In this document: piece by piece, positions 37,578 through 46,275 of the stretch
How the letters are laid out: the number at the start of each line of letters is the position of its first letter
Position numbering within the stretch: position 1 is the stretch's first letter
NCBI RefSeq assembly: GCF_010119935.1
Contig: NZ_CP048209.1
Location: forward strand, 124,001-188,000
Source of the DNA: Paenibacillus lycopersici
Lineage (GTDB): Bacteria > Bacillota > Bacilli > Paenibacillales > Paenibacillaceae
Direction: 5' to 3'
Length of the DNA: 64,000 nucleotides
Position numbers and translations under genes: made by a program
Notes under the pieces: model-generated
Databases searched by the model: none
The model's input: the letters and a program-made list of their open reading frames with translations, nothing else
What the model was told of the DNA's origin: nothing

Positions 37578-38489
37578 TTACGATTTCTTGAACGCTCTTC
37601 GGATCGGGAACGCGACGTCGAACAGTCCAATCCAGCTTAACGGCGGGAAGAACACGACGATGACGGACAGAAGAACCGGAATCGCTTTATTCCATCTGCG
37701 CTCGTGCGCGACGTAGAAGAAGAAGCCCATCGCCTGAATGGTGAACGCCATTTGCATCAGCGGCTGCAGGTTGTGGAGCGCGACCGCCATGAACGACGTT
37801 CCGTCGCTCGGCACCGCCATGTCCGCGAGAAGAACGATCAAATAGTACAGGACGAAAATACGAGGCAGCATCCATTGGTGCGGTGCCTGCAGCTTGGCAA
37901 CGGCAATGCCCGAAGCGCGCAGAATCCTGCCCGCGATTCCGTGCGCGATGACCGTATAGAGGAACGAGACAACAATAAGCGCCATCGGAATGGCATGAAT
38001 CAAACTCCGAATATAACTTTCCGTTACTTCCGCCGTCCACGTGCTTGGCATCAATCCGTCGCTGTTCAGGTTGTCGACCAGATCCGTAATGGTCGTGCGA
38101 ATCTCGCGAATCAGCGAGAAGTCGAACCACAGGTCGGCAAGCATCAGCTGCAGCAAAGACAAGCCGAGCAGCGTCAGCACGACGGCCGTCAGCGTTGTGC
38201 GCGCCGGCACGCCCTTGCGGTACAAGTGTCCCATGATGACGGACGGGATCAGGAAGAACAGTCCGACGATCAAAGCGACCGGTCCCAATAGTACGGTTCC
38301 GATTGCGTACACGACAGCCATATGCAAGGCAAAGGAACGCACGGGCAGCGTCGTATACAAAATTACCACGGGCACCATCATGAGCGCGGACACAAGCACG
38401 TTCATGAGCGGTACGGCGATGGCGAGCAGCAGCAACAATGCCGCGGCGCTCCAAAGCATCGATCTTACACCGGTTTTCAACCCGTTCAC
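37578..38489 (-). CDS. yybS: YybS-family multispanning membrane protein (DUF2232)
   Basis: A 303-residue protein with about eight predicted membrane helices (SMLWSAAALLLLLAIAVPLM, VVILYTTLPV, TVLLGPVALIVGLFFLIPSV and so on). DUF2232 proteins lie upstream of gdpP in many Firmicutes; the function is unknown, possibly transport related. It starts at ATG 38489 and heads the yybS-gdpP-rplI-dnaB operon. Confidence 0.88.
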   Translation of the reverse strand: MNGLKTGVRSMLWSAAALLLLLAIAVPLMNVLVSALMMVPVVILYTTLPVRSFALHMAVVYAIGTVLLGPVALIVGLFFLIPSVIMGHLYRKGVPARTTLTAVVLTLLGLSLLQLMLADLWFDFSLIREIRTTITDLVDNLNSDGLMPSTWTAEVTESYIRSLIHAIPMALIVVSFLYTVIAHGIAGRILRASGIAVAKLQAPHQWMLPRIFVLYYLIVLLADMAVPSDGTSFMAVALHNLQPLMQMAFTIQAMGFFFYVAHERRWNKAIPVLLSVIVVFFPPLSWIGLFDVAFPIRRAFKKS

Positions 38490-38635
38490 CTCTTGCTTTA
38501 GTTACTAGTGCGCAGCCTTAAGCTTTACTCCCCATTATAGCATAAAACATGTACGGCAACACAGGAGACCCTGTCCAGTACCCGGCCTCGGACGACGCCG
38601 CTGCCGTAGAATCCGCACCCCCGTTGAAGTTAGAA

Positions 38636-38663
38636 ACGCCGCCCTCGAGCTTGAGGACGGCGT
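38636..38663 (-). terminator. Terminator of the LCP-CBS gene pair
   Basis: ACGCCGCCCTC (38636-38646) pairs with GAGGACGGCGT (38653-38663) with one mismatch; the minus-strand transcript then reads TTTCTAACTT. It lies 34 bp after the CBS gene. Confidence 0.65.
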
Positions 38664-38696
38664 CTATGGGCACCAGCACTGCCTGCTATCGGGTTC

Positions 38697-39149
38697 TTAA
38701 CCGGCGGCTGTCTCCTGCTGAATATGAAGTGCTTTAAGAATGAGTGCTTCGCAATAATCGATAATGTCGCTGCGGCGTACGATGCCGATAAACCGGTTCA
38801 TGTCGTCTACCACCGGAACGAAGTTCTGCACTTTCGCCAGGGAGACGAGATCCTCCATGTTCGCGTCGATCTGCACGGCCTTGTTGGTCAGCCGCATCTG
38901 CACGTCGGACAGCTTGACCTTGTTCGTCTGATCGAACGTGAGCTGCGGGTTGTTCTTCATATACCAGAGCAGATCGCCTTCGGTGAGCGTCCCGGCATAG
39001 CCGCCGTCGCGATCCAGGATCGGAACCGCCGTATAGCGGTGATGCTCCATGCGTTCAAGCGTCTGGCGCAGCGTGGCGTCGAGCGTCAGCCACACCACTT
39101 CTTGCTTCGGCAACAGGAAAAATGCAATGTTCATGCGTGCGTTGCCCAC
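38697..39149 (-). CDS. CBS-domain protein
   Basis: A 150-residue protein made of one CBS pair (about 18-70 and 80-140: TLRQTLERMEHHRYTAVPIL, FVPVVDDMNRFIGIVRRSDI). CBS pairs sense adenosine nucleotides such as AMP, ATP or c-di-AMP. Start GTG 39149 follows AAGGAAGG; ATG 39134 is an alternative. It lies 30 bp after an LCP gene and near gdpP, but a link to c-di-AMP is only a guess. Confidence 0.88.
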   Translation of the reverse strand: MGNARMNIAFFLLPKQEVVWLTLDATLRQTLERMEHHRYTAVPILDRDGGYAGTLTEGDLLWYMKNNPQLTFDQTNKVKLSDVQMRLTNKAVQIDANMEDLVSLAKVQNFVPVVDDMNRFIGIVRRSDIIDYCEALILKALHIQQETAAG

Positions 39150-39179
39150 CTTCCTTCCTTTTCATCCGCTTGGCTGCCG

Positions 39180-40268
39180 TTATCTCTTCACGGATGTGCC
39201 CGGCTTCGCCGACAAGGGCGCAACCGGCTGCTGTTTATTCTTCTGCTGATTCTCCTCCGGAAGCGGCAGCTGTGCTTTCGTGCTGGCCGGATCGAGCCAG
39301 GCCTTAATGAGCGCTTTCGACGCCGCCAAGTCCTGTTCGTCGGCAAAATAATACCAGGCGCCGCGTGCCGTCTTGCGATGGCCTTCGCCCTTCAGCGTAT
39401 GGCTGTAAATCGAGCGGCTGCCGCTTTGCAGCATGCTTCTCGCAAGGTCGAGCATATGCGCCGGCGTCAAATCCGTGCTGAAATTATTGCCCATGATGTC
39501 GATCATTTGCGGAATTTTCGACCACTGGCCGACACTCGACGCCTTGTTCATTATCGCGTTCAGGAACACCTGATGGCGTCCTGCGCGGCTCGTATCGCCC
39601 CCGGCGTCTTCCCGGTAACGAACGAAATTCAGCGCCTCCGTGCCGTTGTAGACGTCTTTCCCGGCTTTCACCACGAACTTCTCGTGATCGGGATCGTCAT
39701 TGACCAGATCCTTCGTAATGGGAAGCGCAATCCCGCCCATCGCGTCAATGACATCGCGAAAGCCTTTGAAGTTTATTGTAGCATAATGGTCGACCCGTAC
39801 GCCAAACATCTTCTCGACCGTTTCCATCGACATCTTCGTGCCGCCGAATGCGTAGGCATGGGTGATTTTATCTTCCCATTGCCTGCCTGCCTTCGTCTTC
39901 TTCCCGACGATGTCGACGTACGTATCCCGGGGGATGGAAACCATCAGCATGGCGCCGTCGCTCGGTCTGACGACCGTATAGATCATCGTGTCGGAACGTC
40001 CGATCTCCTTATCCCGCTGATCGACGCCGAGCAGCAGCAGCGAGAACGGCTGCTCCTTCTTATAGACTGTCTCGACCGGCTTGCGGCCCTCCAGGGGCTT
40101 GTAGGACTTCTCCAGCTTCTCCTCCACGCGATCCGACAGAAACGTATCGAATCCCCATAGCGCCAGTGCGCCGCGATTGTAATACGCCGTCGCTCCGCCC
40201 GCGACGAGCAGCACAAGCAAGGCGGCCAGCCATCTATAACGTCTTCTTCTTCTTCGAGGTCTCGTCAT
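39180..40268 (-). CDS. LytR-CpsA-Psr (LCP) family cell-wall polymer ligase
   Basis: A 362-residue type II membrane protein: Arg-rich cytoplasmic start (PRRRRRRY), one membrane helix (about 12-30), then the LCP domain with SLLLLGVDQRDKEIGRSDTM, MLMVSIPRDTYVDI, ALNFVRYREDAGGDTSRAGR. LCP enzymes transfer teichoic acid or other anionic polymers from lipid carriers to peptidoglycan. The C-terminal tail is Gln/Lys-rich. A 205-bp divergent gap separates it from the 40474 gene. Confidence 0.94.
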   Translation of the reverse strand: MTRPRRRRRRYRWLAALLVLLVAGGATAYYNRGALALWGFDTFLSDRVEEKLEKSYKPLEGRKPVETVYKKEQPFSLLLLGVDQRDKEIGRSDTMIYTVVRPSDGAMLMVSIPRDTYVDIVGKKTKAGRQWEDKITHAYAFGGTKMSMETVEKMFGVRVDHYATINFKGFRDVIDAMGGIALPITKDLVNDDPDHEKFVVKAGKDVYNGTEALNFVRYREDAGGDTSRAGRHQVFLNAIMNKASSVGQWSKIPQMIDIMGNNFSTDLTPAHMLDLARSMLQSGSRSIYSHTLKGEGHRKTARGAWYYFADEQDLAASKALIKAWLDPASTKAQLPLPEENQQKNKQQPVAPLSAKPGTSVKR

Positions 40269-40473
40269 GTTGTCTCGCTATGCTCCTGTCTTCCGCCATT
40301 CTATTACACGCCTGCACCCTATTCTAAACGGTTCGCTTCAGAGGAAGGTTCCACTTCGTTCAAGACAAATCATTAGCAAAACTGGACGCCGCTAACAAGG
40401 AAACCGAAAGTTCAAGCGGATCCGCATAGTCCGCCCGCCAAATGAATACATACCTAACAATAGGGAAGGGGGC

Positions 40474-40833
40474 ATGCTTATCCTTGCGCCGCGTTTTGCG
40501 CCGGATCGTTCGTCGACCGGCATTGACCCAAAGATCGTAGGGCTGCTTTGTTACTTAGGCGTGATCGTGACCGGATTGCTGTTTCTCGCGCTGGAGAAAC
40601 GAAGCACGTTCGTGAAGTTTCATGCCATGCAATCCATCATGCTGTCCTTATCGCTGTTCGTCATTAATATTGTACTCGGCTTCATCCCGATTATCGGCTG
40701 GTTCCTTGGCGTATTGTTAGCACCGCTGTCATTTGTTCTATGGGTTGCCTTAATGCTCCTTGCGCTTCAGGGACGATGGTTCAAGCTGCCGATTATCGGC
40801 GACTTCGCCGAGCAGCAAGCCGCGAAATTCTGA
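40474..40833 (+). CDS. Small multispanning membrane protein (DUF4870/Tic20-like)
   Basis: A 119-residue protein with three hydrophobic segments (VGLLCYLGVIVTGLLFLALE, SLSLFVINIVLGFIPIIGWF, LLAPLSFVLWVALMLLALQG) and the typical FVKFHAMQSI motif between the first two. DUF4870 proteins are widespread; the function is unknown. AGGGAAGGGGG precedes ATG 40474. Confidence 0.85.
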   Translation: MLILAPRFAPDRSSTGIDPKIVGLLCYLGVIVTGLLFLALEKRSTFVKFHAMQSIMLSLSLFVINIVLGFIPIIGWFLGVLLAPLSFVLWVALMLLALQGRWFKLPIIGDFAEQQAAKF

Positions 40834-40864
40834 TGCCCGGATATGAGTCTGGCATGAGCAATCG

Positions 40865-40896
40865 CGTTGGCCGGCGCCCGCGCTTGCCGGCCAACG
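40865..40896. terminator. Strong GC hairpin after the DUF4870 gene
   Basis: CGTTGGCCGGC (40865-40875) pairs perfectly with 40886-40896. It lies between two convergent genes, without a T tail on the plus strand. Confidence 0.45.
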
Positions 40897-40897
40897 C

Positions 40898-40921
40898 AAA
40901 AAGGCAGCCCGAAGGCTGCCT
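40898..40921 (-). terminator. Terminator of the rpsF-ssb-rpsR operon
   Basis: AGGCAGCC (40902-40909) and GGCTGCCT (40914-40921) pair around a CGAA loop; the minus-strand transcript ends in CTTTTTG. Confidence 0.85.
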
Positions 40922-40935
40922 CTCTCATCAAACAT

Positions 40936-41214
40936 CTATTCCGTTGTGTAAGGCAACAGCGCAACTTGACGCGAACGCTTGATCGCGATCGTCAGCAGGC
41001 GTTGGTACTTCGCGCTAGTTCCAGTTACACGGCGTGGCAGGATTTTGCCGCGTTCGCTAATAAATTTACGAAGCAGGTCCGTATCTTTATAGTCAATGTG
41101 TGTAATTTTGTTAGCGGTGAAGAAGCATACTTTACGGCGCTTGTTACGGCCTTTGCGGCCGCCGAACTTACGTTCTGGACGCTCGTCGCCACCATCTCTT
41201 TGTTTGAAGCTCAT
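40936..41214 (-). CDS. rpsR: 30S ribosomal protein bS18
   Basis: A 92-residue bS18 with the conserved core [20 protein letters not shown] and [23 protein letters not shown] 41214 is better spaced (9 bp) from AAAGGA than ATG 41220 (3 bp). It is the last gene of rpsF-ssb-rpsR. The CFFTAN segment retains only one cysteine, so no zinc ribbon is apparent. Confidence 0.97.
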   Translation of the reverse strand: MSFKQRDGGDERPERKFGGRKGRNKRRKVCFFTANKITHIDYKDTDLLRKFISERGKILPRRVTGTSAKYQRLLTIAIKRSRQVALLPYTTE

Positions 41215-41232
41215 GTTCATCCGTCCTTTCGT

Positions 41233-41787
41233 TTAGAATGGCAAATCATCTTCCGATATATCGATCGGGCGCCCGTCATCCGAGAATGGATCACGGCCGT
41301 TGTTGTTCCGAGGTGTGCCTCCTGAACGTCCGCCGCCTTGCGAACCGCCGCCGTTACCGCCATAGCCGCCGCCTTGGCCGCCTCCACCGTAGTTTCCGCC
41401 GCCACCGCCGCCGTAATTGCCGCCGCCATTATCTTCGCGTGGACCGTTGTCCCGGTTAGCGGATTCCAAGAAGCGAACGTTATCGGCAATAACTTCCGTC
41501 ACATAGACGCGCTTGCCTTCGTTGTTCTCGTAATTCCGTACCTGGATACGTCCTTCGACCGCCGCAAGACGGCCTTTGCGCAAGTAATTGGCGCAGGTTT
41601 CGGCCAGCTGGCGCCACGTCACGATCGGAATGAAATCCGCCTCGCGTTCGCGTTCTCCGCCTTGGCCGGTGCTTGTAAACGGGCGATCCACCGCAAGCGT
41701 AAATTGCGTTACCGCAACGCCTGCAGGCGTATAGCGCATTTCAGGATCCCTTGTTAATCTGCCGATGAGAATAACGCGGTTCAACAT
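41233..41787 (-). CDS. ssb: Single-stranded DNA-binding protein
   Basis: A 184-residue SSB: OB fold in residues 1-108 ([20 protein letters not shown]), a Gly/Asn/Gln-rich linker (about 115-165), and the acidic tip DISEDDLPF that docks replication and repair proteins. It coats single-stranded DNA at forks. It lies between rpsF and rpsR, as in other Bacillales. The linker is encoded by GGC/GGT-rich imperfect repeats. Confidence 0.98.
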   Translation of the reverse strand: MLNRVILIGRLTRDPEMRYTPAGVAVTQFTLAVDRPFTSTGQGGEREREADFIPIVTWRQLAETCANYLRKGRLAAVEGRIQVRNYENNEGKRVYVTEVIADNVRFLESANRDNGPREDNGGGNYGGGGGGNYGGGGQGGGYGGNGGGSQGGGRSGGTPRNNNGRDPFSDDGRPIDISEDDLPF

Positions 41788-41839
41788 CGTTTATCGCCTC
41801 CAATCAAAACATCGCTTGCGTTTCGATGCGACTTAACAA

Positions 41840-42124
41840 TTAAGCTACATCTTTCGTGATCAAGAAACGGATAACTTCATCCGTAATTTTCATGACGCGG
41901 TCAAGTTCATTCACAACTTCTGGCGTTGCGTTGAAATGAACGAGCACGTAAATGCCGTCACGAATCTTATTGATCTCATACGCAAGGCGGCGCTTACCGA
42001 TCACGTCATGCTTCGTGACTTCTCCGCCGTTTCCGATGATTGCTTGGAACTTTTCAGTCAGCGTTTGAACTGCTTCTTGTTCCACTTCCGGACGAATGAT
42101 GTACATCAGTTCGTATTTGCGCAT
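41840..42124 (-). CDS. rpsF: 30S ribosomal protein bS6
   Basis: A 94-residue bS6 (MRKYELMYIIRPEVEQEAVQ, FNATPEVVNELDRVMKITDE). AGGAGGTGA lies 7 bp before ATG 42124; the open frame extends upstream without similarity. First gene of rpsF-ssb-rpsR. Confidence 0.97.
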   Translation of the reverse strand: MRKYELMYIIRPEVEQEAVQTLTEKFQAIIGNGGEVTKHDVIGKRRLAYEINKIRDGIYVLVHFNATPEVVNELDRVMKITDEVIRFLITKDVA

Positions 42125-42360
42125 TTGATTCACCTCCTCTTGGACTATGCGGCCCCCATGCGGGAGCAAGGAGCGAGCAATAAAGCTTTCTCGCATACTT
42201 GAATACTATATCAAATTTATAACCCGCTTGACAAGTAAGGAATCGCTGCTAGCCCTCCCTCATTCTTCCGTTCATGCCGAAACCGCGTCGTGCGCAAACT
42301 AACGAACGGGGTTCCCCCCTGAAATCGCGGCAGCAGACATCAAATGGAGGTGCAGCAGCA

Positions 42361-42540
42361 ATGGGCGAATGGACGGAATTCCGGCCGGGCGACCGCGCCC
42401 CGAACGACGGAACGTACATCGAGATCGGCGAGGCTTCGTTCCATATGGGCGTTAACAATCCGAAGAAAGTGCATTTGAACAAAGGCGACCAATTCCCCGA
42501 TACGTCGAACAAAGACCGCAAGTGGAAAAGGATGCACTGA
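42361..42540 (+). CDS. yjzC: YjzC-family small protein
   Basis: A 59-residue protein, MGEWTEFRPGDRAPNDGTYI, then EIGEASFHMGVNNPKKVHLN and a Lys-rich end. YjzC proteins are found in Bacillales; the function is unknown. GGAGGTG lies 9 bp upstream of ATG 42361; a longer frame from 42274 has no SD. It is the only plus-strand gene here. Confidence 0.85.
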   Translation: MGEWTEFRPGDRAPNDGTYIEIGEASFHMGVNNPKKVHLNKGDQFPDTSNKDRKWKRMH

Positions 42541-42582
42541 TTTTTTTGAATAGCGGCGTATAAATCGGACGGGCTTGGCGCA

Positions 42583-42794
42583 TTATAATTCGTGACGGTG
42601 CATTGAGAGGTGTGGTTCCATTGAACGTCAATGTGCTTGAACCTCAAGGAGATTCTGTCCACTCAGCATAGAAGCGGAGGGTTGTGCTAAAGACACTTGT
42701 CTGTAACACACGCGAGGTTTCTTACCGAAAGCTTTGTGATGACTGTATTCTACAAAACCACCGTCGGGAAAAGGGCTCGCAAGAGCCCTTTTTT
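42583..42794 (+). ncRNA. Possible small transcript with intrinsic terminator
   Basis: The 505-bp gap 42541-43045 contains a TATAAT-like box (about 42583-42588), about 180 bp without a normal gene, and a strong plus-strand terminator (42769-42794). A tiny frame in the middle (TTG 42622, MNVNVLEPQGDSVHSA) has a GAGAGGTG SD. A small regulatory RNA or leader peptide gene is possible; the -35 is weak, and 42795-43000 is empty. Confidence 0.3.
42769..42794 (+). terminator. Intrinsic terminator
   Basis: AAAAGGGCTC, GCAA loop, GAGCCC and six T: a textbook plus-strand terminator with no annotated gene immediately upstream except yjzC 229 bp away. Confidence 0.85.
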
Positions 42795-43002
42795 CCTGTC
42801 TTCATAAAGACATCGCCGCATGCCGCATGAACTTCATTAGTGCAAGCAACGCCCGTCCGGCAATCGCTCGATCGAGAACCGGCTGCGACCGGCAATTGAC
42901 ATCGGATAGGTGCACCGTACCGCTTGTGCCCTTTCATTGTACTTCCGCCGAAAGCGTACATGTTCTTATCGAGCTGCCTGCCTTCGGGTGCGCACAATAA
43001 AA

Positions 43003-43027
43003 AAAGCGATCCGCATCGGATCGCTTT
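43003..43027 (-). terminator. Terminator of tRNA-Ser
   Basis: AAAGCGATCC (43003-43012) and GGATCGCTTT (43018-43027) pair; the minus-strand transcript ends in a long T run. It lies 19 bp after the tRNA. Confidence 0.85.
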
Positions 43028-43045
43028 GTGCTTTGAAAGGGTTAA

Positions 43046-43136
43046 TGGCGGAGAGGGTGGGATTCGAACCCACGCACGCTGTGACACGCCTAGCTGATTT
43101 CGAGTCAGCCCCCTTGGGCCTCTTGGGTACCTCTCC
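43046..43136 (-). tRNA. tRNA-Ser (anticodon CGA)
   Basis: Minus-strand class II tRNA of 91 nt including encoded CCA. Acceptor GGAGAGG pairs with CCTCTCC, discriminator G is followed by CCA, the anticodon stem-loop is GCTGA-CTCGAAA-TCAGC (anticodon CGA), a long variable arm (GGCGTGTCACAGCGTGC region) follows, and the T loop is TTCGAAT. It reads UCG serine codons. Confidence 0.97.
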
Positions 43137-43211
43137 ATATGTGTGTTTGTCAGTCAGCAAGGATTATCTTATCACGGGACTTGTCCGAATGCAAGCCTTT
43201 TTTGAAATATT

Positions 43212-43451
43212 TTATTCCGCTGCCGACGGCCCTTCTTCTCCCTCTTTTTGCTGCCGTTCCGCGGCGGATCGAAGCACCTTTTTCATGTTTTTCTCGAACT
43301 TCGCCCGCGGAATCAGCACGCTGTGCTTGCAGCCCACGCACTTGATGCGGATGTCCATGCCCATGCGGATGATCTCCATCTCATTCGTGCCGCAGGGATG
43401 CTGCTTCTTCATTTGCACGATGTCGCCCAGCTCGAACTGCTTTCTCTCCAT
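43212..43451 (-). CDS. DUF951 family protein
   Basis: A 79-residue protein: residues 4-60 match DUF951 (FELGDIVQMKKQHPCGTNEM, IRIKCVGCKHSVLIPRAKFE). Cysteines in HPCG and KCVGC suggest a small metal or nucleic-acid-binding fold; the function is unknown. The C-terminus is extended and acidic (KEGEEGPSAAE). DUF951 is typically found near parB-noc and ychF in Firmicutes. Confidence 0.9.
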   Translation of the reverse strand: MERKQFELGDIVQMKKQHPCGTNEMEIIRMGMDIRIKCVGCKHSVLIPRAKFEKNMKKVLRSAAERQQKEGEEGPSAAE

Positions 43452-43503
43452 CTCGATCCGCTCCTCCTCTTCAGTTATACGCTACGGCCGCTGTCTTCGC
43501 TCT

Positions 43504-43815
43504 CTATATCTCGACAGCCTCGTAATGATCCGCCACCTGCTTGTAGATCCCTCGGATTTCTACCCGCTCCTGTACGATCACCTCGTGAACGGCGGCCAAA
43601 TCTTCTTCGGGAAAATGAATTGATAGTGCACATCCGGCCGTAATTTGCTTCGGCGTCGGACAGATATCTATTTCAATCTCCGCATATTCTAATAGCATCT
43701 CCGCTCGCAGCGCCTGCTGGGTGGAGTCGAACGCGATCAGCACGGCCCTCGCCTCCTGACTGATTTTATTGAAGATTCCCTCCCGCGGCAAGTATAAAAT
43801 GGTTGTCCGATCCAT
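43504..43815 (-). CDS. DUF3343 protein (putative sulfur/selenium carrier-like)
   Basis: A 103-residue protein whose residues 22-95 match DUF3343 (ARAVLIAFDSTQQALRAEML, PTPKQITAGCALSIHF). The conserved cysteine in AGCALS is present. DUF3343 proteins frequently accompany cysteine-desulfurase-like aminotransferases and selenium-related genes. Such an aminotransferase lies at 45000-46175, so the pair may form a persulfide or selenide transfer step. The N-terminal 20 residues are outside the domain and may include a wrong start. Confidence 0.8.
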   Translation of the reverse strand: MDRTTILYLPREGIFNKISQEARAVLIAFDSTQQALRAEMLLEYAEIEIDICPTPKQITAGCALSIHFPEEDLAAVHEVIVQERVEIRGIYKQVADHYEAVEI

Positions 43816-43910
43816 ATACTAGTAACCAAGCGTCAGAGCAGCCTTCTATTAATCCGGATGCGTTCTGCTTCGCTGCCGATTATTCATAGAGCTTTGCGGG
43901 AGGGGAATCT

Positions 43911-44504
43911 ATGAAACTGCCAGGGATGAAAGAAACGCCGCTCAAAGTGCCTTATACGGAGCCCAACATCACCGGACTGCTTATCAATCGCATGACCTAT
44001 CTGCTCGACAACGTATCTTCCGATCGCCGAATCGTCGTCGTATGCGTCGGCACCGATCGTTCAACAGGCGACTCCCTCGGCCCGCTCGTCGGCACCTCGC
44101 TAAGCAAATACAGAAGTCCGTATTTCGATCTGTACGGCACGCTCGAAGAGCCCGTGCATGCGATGAACCTGGATGAGACGTTGATGGATATTAACCGCCA
44201 TGTCGGCAAGCCGTTCGTCATCGGCATCGATGCTTGTCTCGGTCAAGCCGCAAGCGTCGGCTGCATCCAAGTGGGCACGGGCCCCGTGCGGCCAGGTGCA
44301 GGGGTCAACAAGGATCTTCCTCCCGTCGGCGACATTCACATTACCGGCATCGTGAACGTGGGCGGGTTCATGGAATATTTCGTCTTGCAGAATACTCGCC
44401 TTCATCTGGTCATGCGCATGTCCGACATCATTGCGCACAGCTTGTTCGCTTCCATCATGAAGTGCGCGCGTCCGGCTACTTTTCCTGTTGCAAGGCCAGA
44501 TTGA
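43911..44504 (+). CDS. yyaC: Spore protease YyaC
   Basis: A 197-residue protein of the YyaC/GPR-related family: VVVCVGTDRSTGDSLGPLVG, YGTLEEPVHAMNLDETL, VIGIDACLGQAASVGCIQVG, PPVGDIHITGIVNVGGFMEY. YyaC is made during sporulation in Bacillales. A GGGAGGGGAA SD precedes ATG 43911. Its last 29 bp overlap the convergent DUF4446 gene. Confidence 0.9.
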   Translation: MKLPGMKETPLKVPYTEPNITGLLINRMTYLLDNVSSDRRIVVVCVGTDRSTGDSLGPLVGTSLSKYRSPYFDLYGTLEEPVHAMNLDETLMDINRHVGKPFVIGIDACLGQAASVGCIQVGTGPVRPGAGVNKDLPPVGDIHITGIVNVGGFMEYFVLQNTRLHLVMRMSDIIAHSLFASIMKCARPATFPVARPD

Positions 44505-44970
44505 TCGCTTCGATTTCCTCGGGGGTCAGGGCATATGCCGACTGTCCCTCTTTTAGCGGTTTCGCATAGACGAACGTTTCATCGCGTCCATGAATGCCGC
44601 TTAGCACCATGCCGTCTTTCTCGTCATTAATGAGCGCAACCGAGAAGCTCAGATCGCTTCCCCGTTCCGCAAAAGCGTTGTAGCGATGAATGCCGATATT
44701 GCCCTTCTTCTTCCTCAACGTCTCGCTCAGCCCGTTAACCGTTTGCTTCAGACTGCGTTGCTGCTCATCTTGCTGCTGCAGCCGTTCCTTCATCTGTATG
44801 ATGATGTCTTCCAATCCCTCCACGCCGTTTCCGTTCATGAATTGCGTGTAGCTCTTCCTCAGTTTCTTCAATTTGCTGCCCAATGCAAAATTGCGAATGA
44901 TTAGCAAGAGGACGACGACAAGCAGTCCGACCGTGACCCAATCGAACGGCCTTTCAATCCATTGATCCAT
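44476..44970 (-). CDS. DUF4446 membrane-anchored protein
   Basis: A 164-residue protein: N-terminal membrane helix (about 11-28, VTVGLLVVVLLLIIRNFALG), coiled coil (about 30-85), then the DUF4446 domain (IGIHRYNAFAERGSDLSFSV, DGMVLSGIHGRDETFVYAKP). The C-terminus ends in a helix LTPEEIEAINLALQQ. Conserved near parB in Paenibacillus-like genomes; the function is unknown. ATG 44970 follows GGGAGAG; the longer open frame is non-coding. Confidence 0.85.
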   Translation of the reverse strand: MDQWIERPFDWVTVGLLVVVLLLIIRNFALGSKLKKLRKSYTQFMNGNGVEGLEDIIIQMKERLQQQDEQQRSLKQTVNGLSETLRKKKGNIGIHRYNAFAERGSDLSFSVALINDEKDGMVLSGIHGRDETFVYAKPLKEGQSAYALTPEEIEAINLALQQEK

Positions 44971-44999
44971 GTTTTTGATTCTCTCCCATTCCGTGCTTC

Positions 45000-46175
45000 T
45001 TAGCTGTAATGTCGAACGATTTCTTTCACAGCCTCCACGAAGGTCTCCGCCTCTTGCGAAGTTGTGAAGCACCCCACGCTCGCTCGAACCGCTCCGGTCT
45101 CCAGCGTACCGGCTGTCCCATGCGCCAATGGCGTACAATGATATCCGGTGCGTACCGCAATATTATAGTGCTGATCCAGAATAAACCCGATTTCCGATGG
45201 ATCCGCGCCGTCGATGACGAACGACACGATTCCCGTTCTCGGCTTGCCCTGTTCGGGCCCAAGTAGACGAACGTTCTCCAACGCGCTTAACCCTTCCATC
45301 ATCCGCTGCGTTAACGCCCACTCATTATTATGGATCTTTTGGACGGTCTCATGCAGTACATGCTGTACCCCCGCTCTGAGCCCGCTGATACCGGCGGTAT
45401 TCTGCGTCCCTGCCTCATAGCGGTCCGGCCTCACGGAAGGCTGCTCGATGGACTCCGATTGACTGCCCGTCCCGCCGTGCAGGAGAGGCTCCAAATCCAC
45501 TTCAGGGTGTATATACAGCCCCCCGGTTCCTTGCGGCCCCAGAAGCCCTTTATGGCCCGGAAAAGCAAGCAGGTCAATCCCCATGCCTTCTACATCGATT
45601 TCCATAATGCCCGCCGTTTGCGCGGCGTCCACCAGCAGCTTAATGCCGCTTCGCCTTGTTATTTCCCCAATGTCCGCTACGGGCAAGATCGACCCAAGCA
45701 GGTTGGAGCTATGGCTGACAGCCACCAGTTTCGTATTCGGCCTAAGCGCCAGTTGAACGTCCTTCGCATCCACTTGTCCCTGCTCGTCCGGCTCTACATA
45801 CGTAACGTCGATAATGCCGAGTCGCTTCAGATACTCCAGCGGTCTTCGCACGGAATTATGCTCCACCGCGGTAGCGATAACATGGTCGCCCGGCTTTACA
45901 AGACCCTTAATAGCCATATTCAATGCCATGGTCGTATTCAACGCAAACGCAAGATCGTTCGGGTTTTTGACATTGAACAGCTTAGCCAGCGACTTGCGCG
46001 CATCGAACAAGATGCGGCTTGCCCGTACGGCCATCGCATGGCTGCCACGGCCCGGGTTGGCACTGTCTCGTTCCATCGTTTCTTTAACCGCTTGAATGAC
46101 CGCCGCCGGTTTCGGCCACGACGTGGCAGCATGATCCAGGTATATGAACGGCTTCTCATCCGTCTTATCCGCCAT
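45000..46175 (-). CDS. Class V aminotransferase, cysteine desulfurase-like
   Basis: A 391-residue PLP enzyme of the IscS/NifS/Csd fold. The PLP lysine lies in LAFPGHKGLLGPQG, cofactor contacts in VAVSHSSNLLGSI and LLVDAAQTAG, and the catalytic cysteine loop is probably RTGYHCTPLAHGT. It would remove sulfur from cysteine as a persulfide. It differs from standard IscS by lacking ISC-scaffold neighbours; the DUF3343 gene nearby may be its acceptor. Spacing to DUF4446 is 29 bp, so they may be cotranscribed. Confidence 0.88.
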   Translation of the reverse strand: MADKTDEKPFIYLDHAATSWPKPAAVIQAVKETMERDSANPGRGSHAMAVRASRILFDARKSLAKLFNVKNPNDLAFALNTTMALNMAIKGLVKPGDHVIATAVEHNSVRRPLEYLKRLGIIDVTYVEPDEQGQVDAKDVQLALRPNTKLVAVSHSSNLLGSILPVADIGEITRRSGIKLLVDAAQTAGIMEIDVEGMGIDLLAFPGHKGLLGPQGTGGLYIHPEVDLEPLLHGGTGSQSESIEQPSVRPDRYEAGTQNTAGISGLRAGVQHVLHETVQKIHNNEWALTQRMMEGLSALENVRLLGPEQGKPRTGIVSFVIDGADPSEIGFILDQHYNIAVRTGYHCTPLAHGTAGTLETGAVRASVGCFTTSQEAETFVEAVKEIVRHYS

Positions 46176-46275
46176 CTTCTCGCCCTCCCTCTATATCCTA
46201 ACAATAGCATACTCGATCGGCAGCACTGCTTCAAATCCTGCCATCAAGTATGCTATATAGAATGCGAGTATTGGA

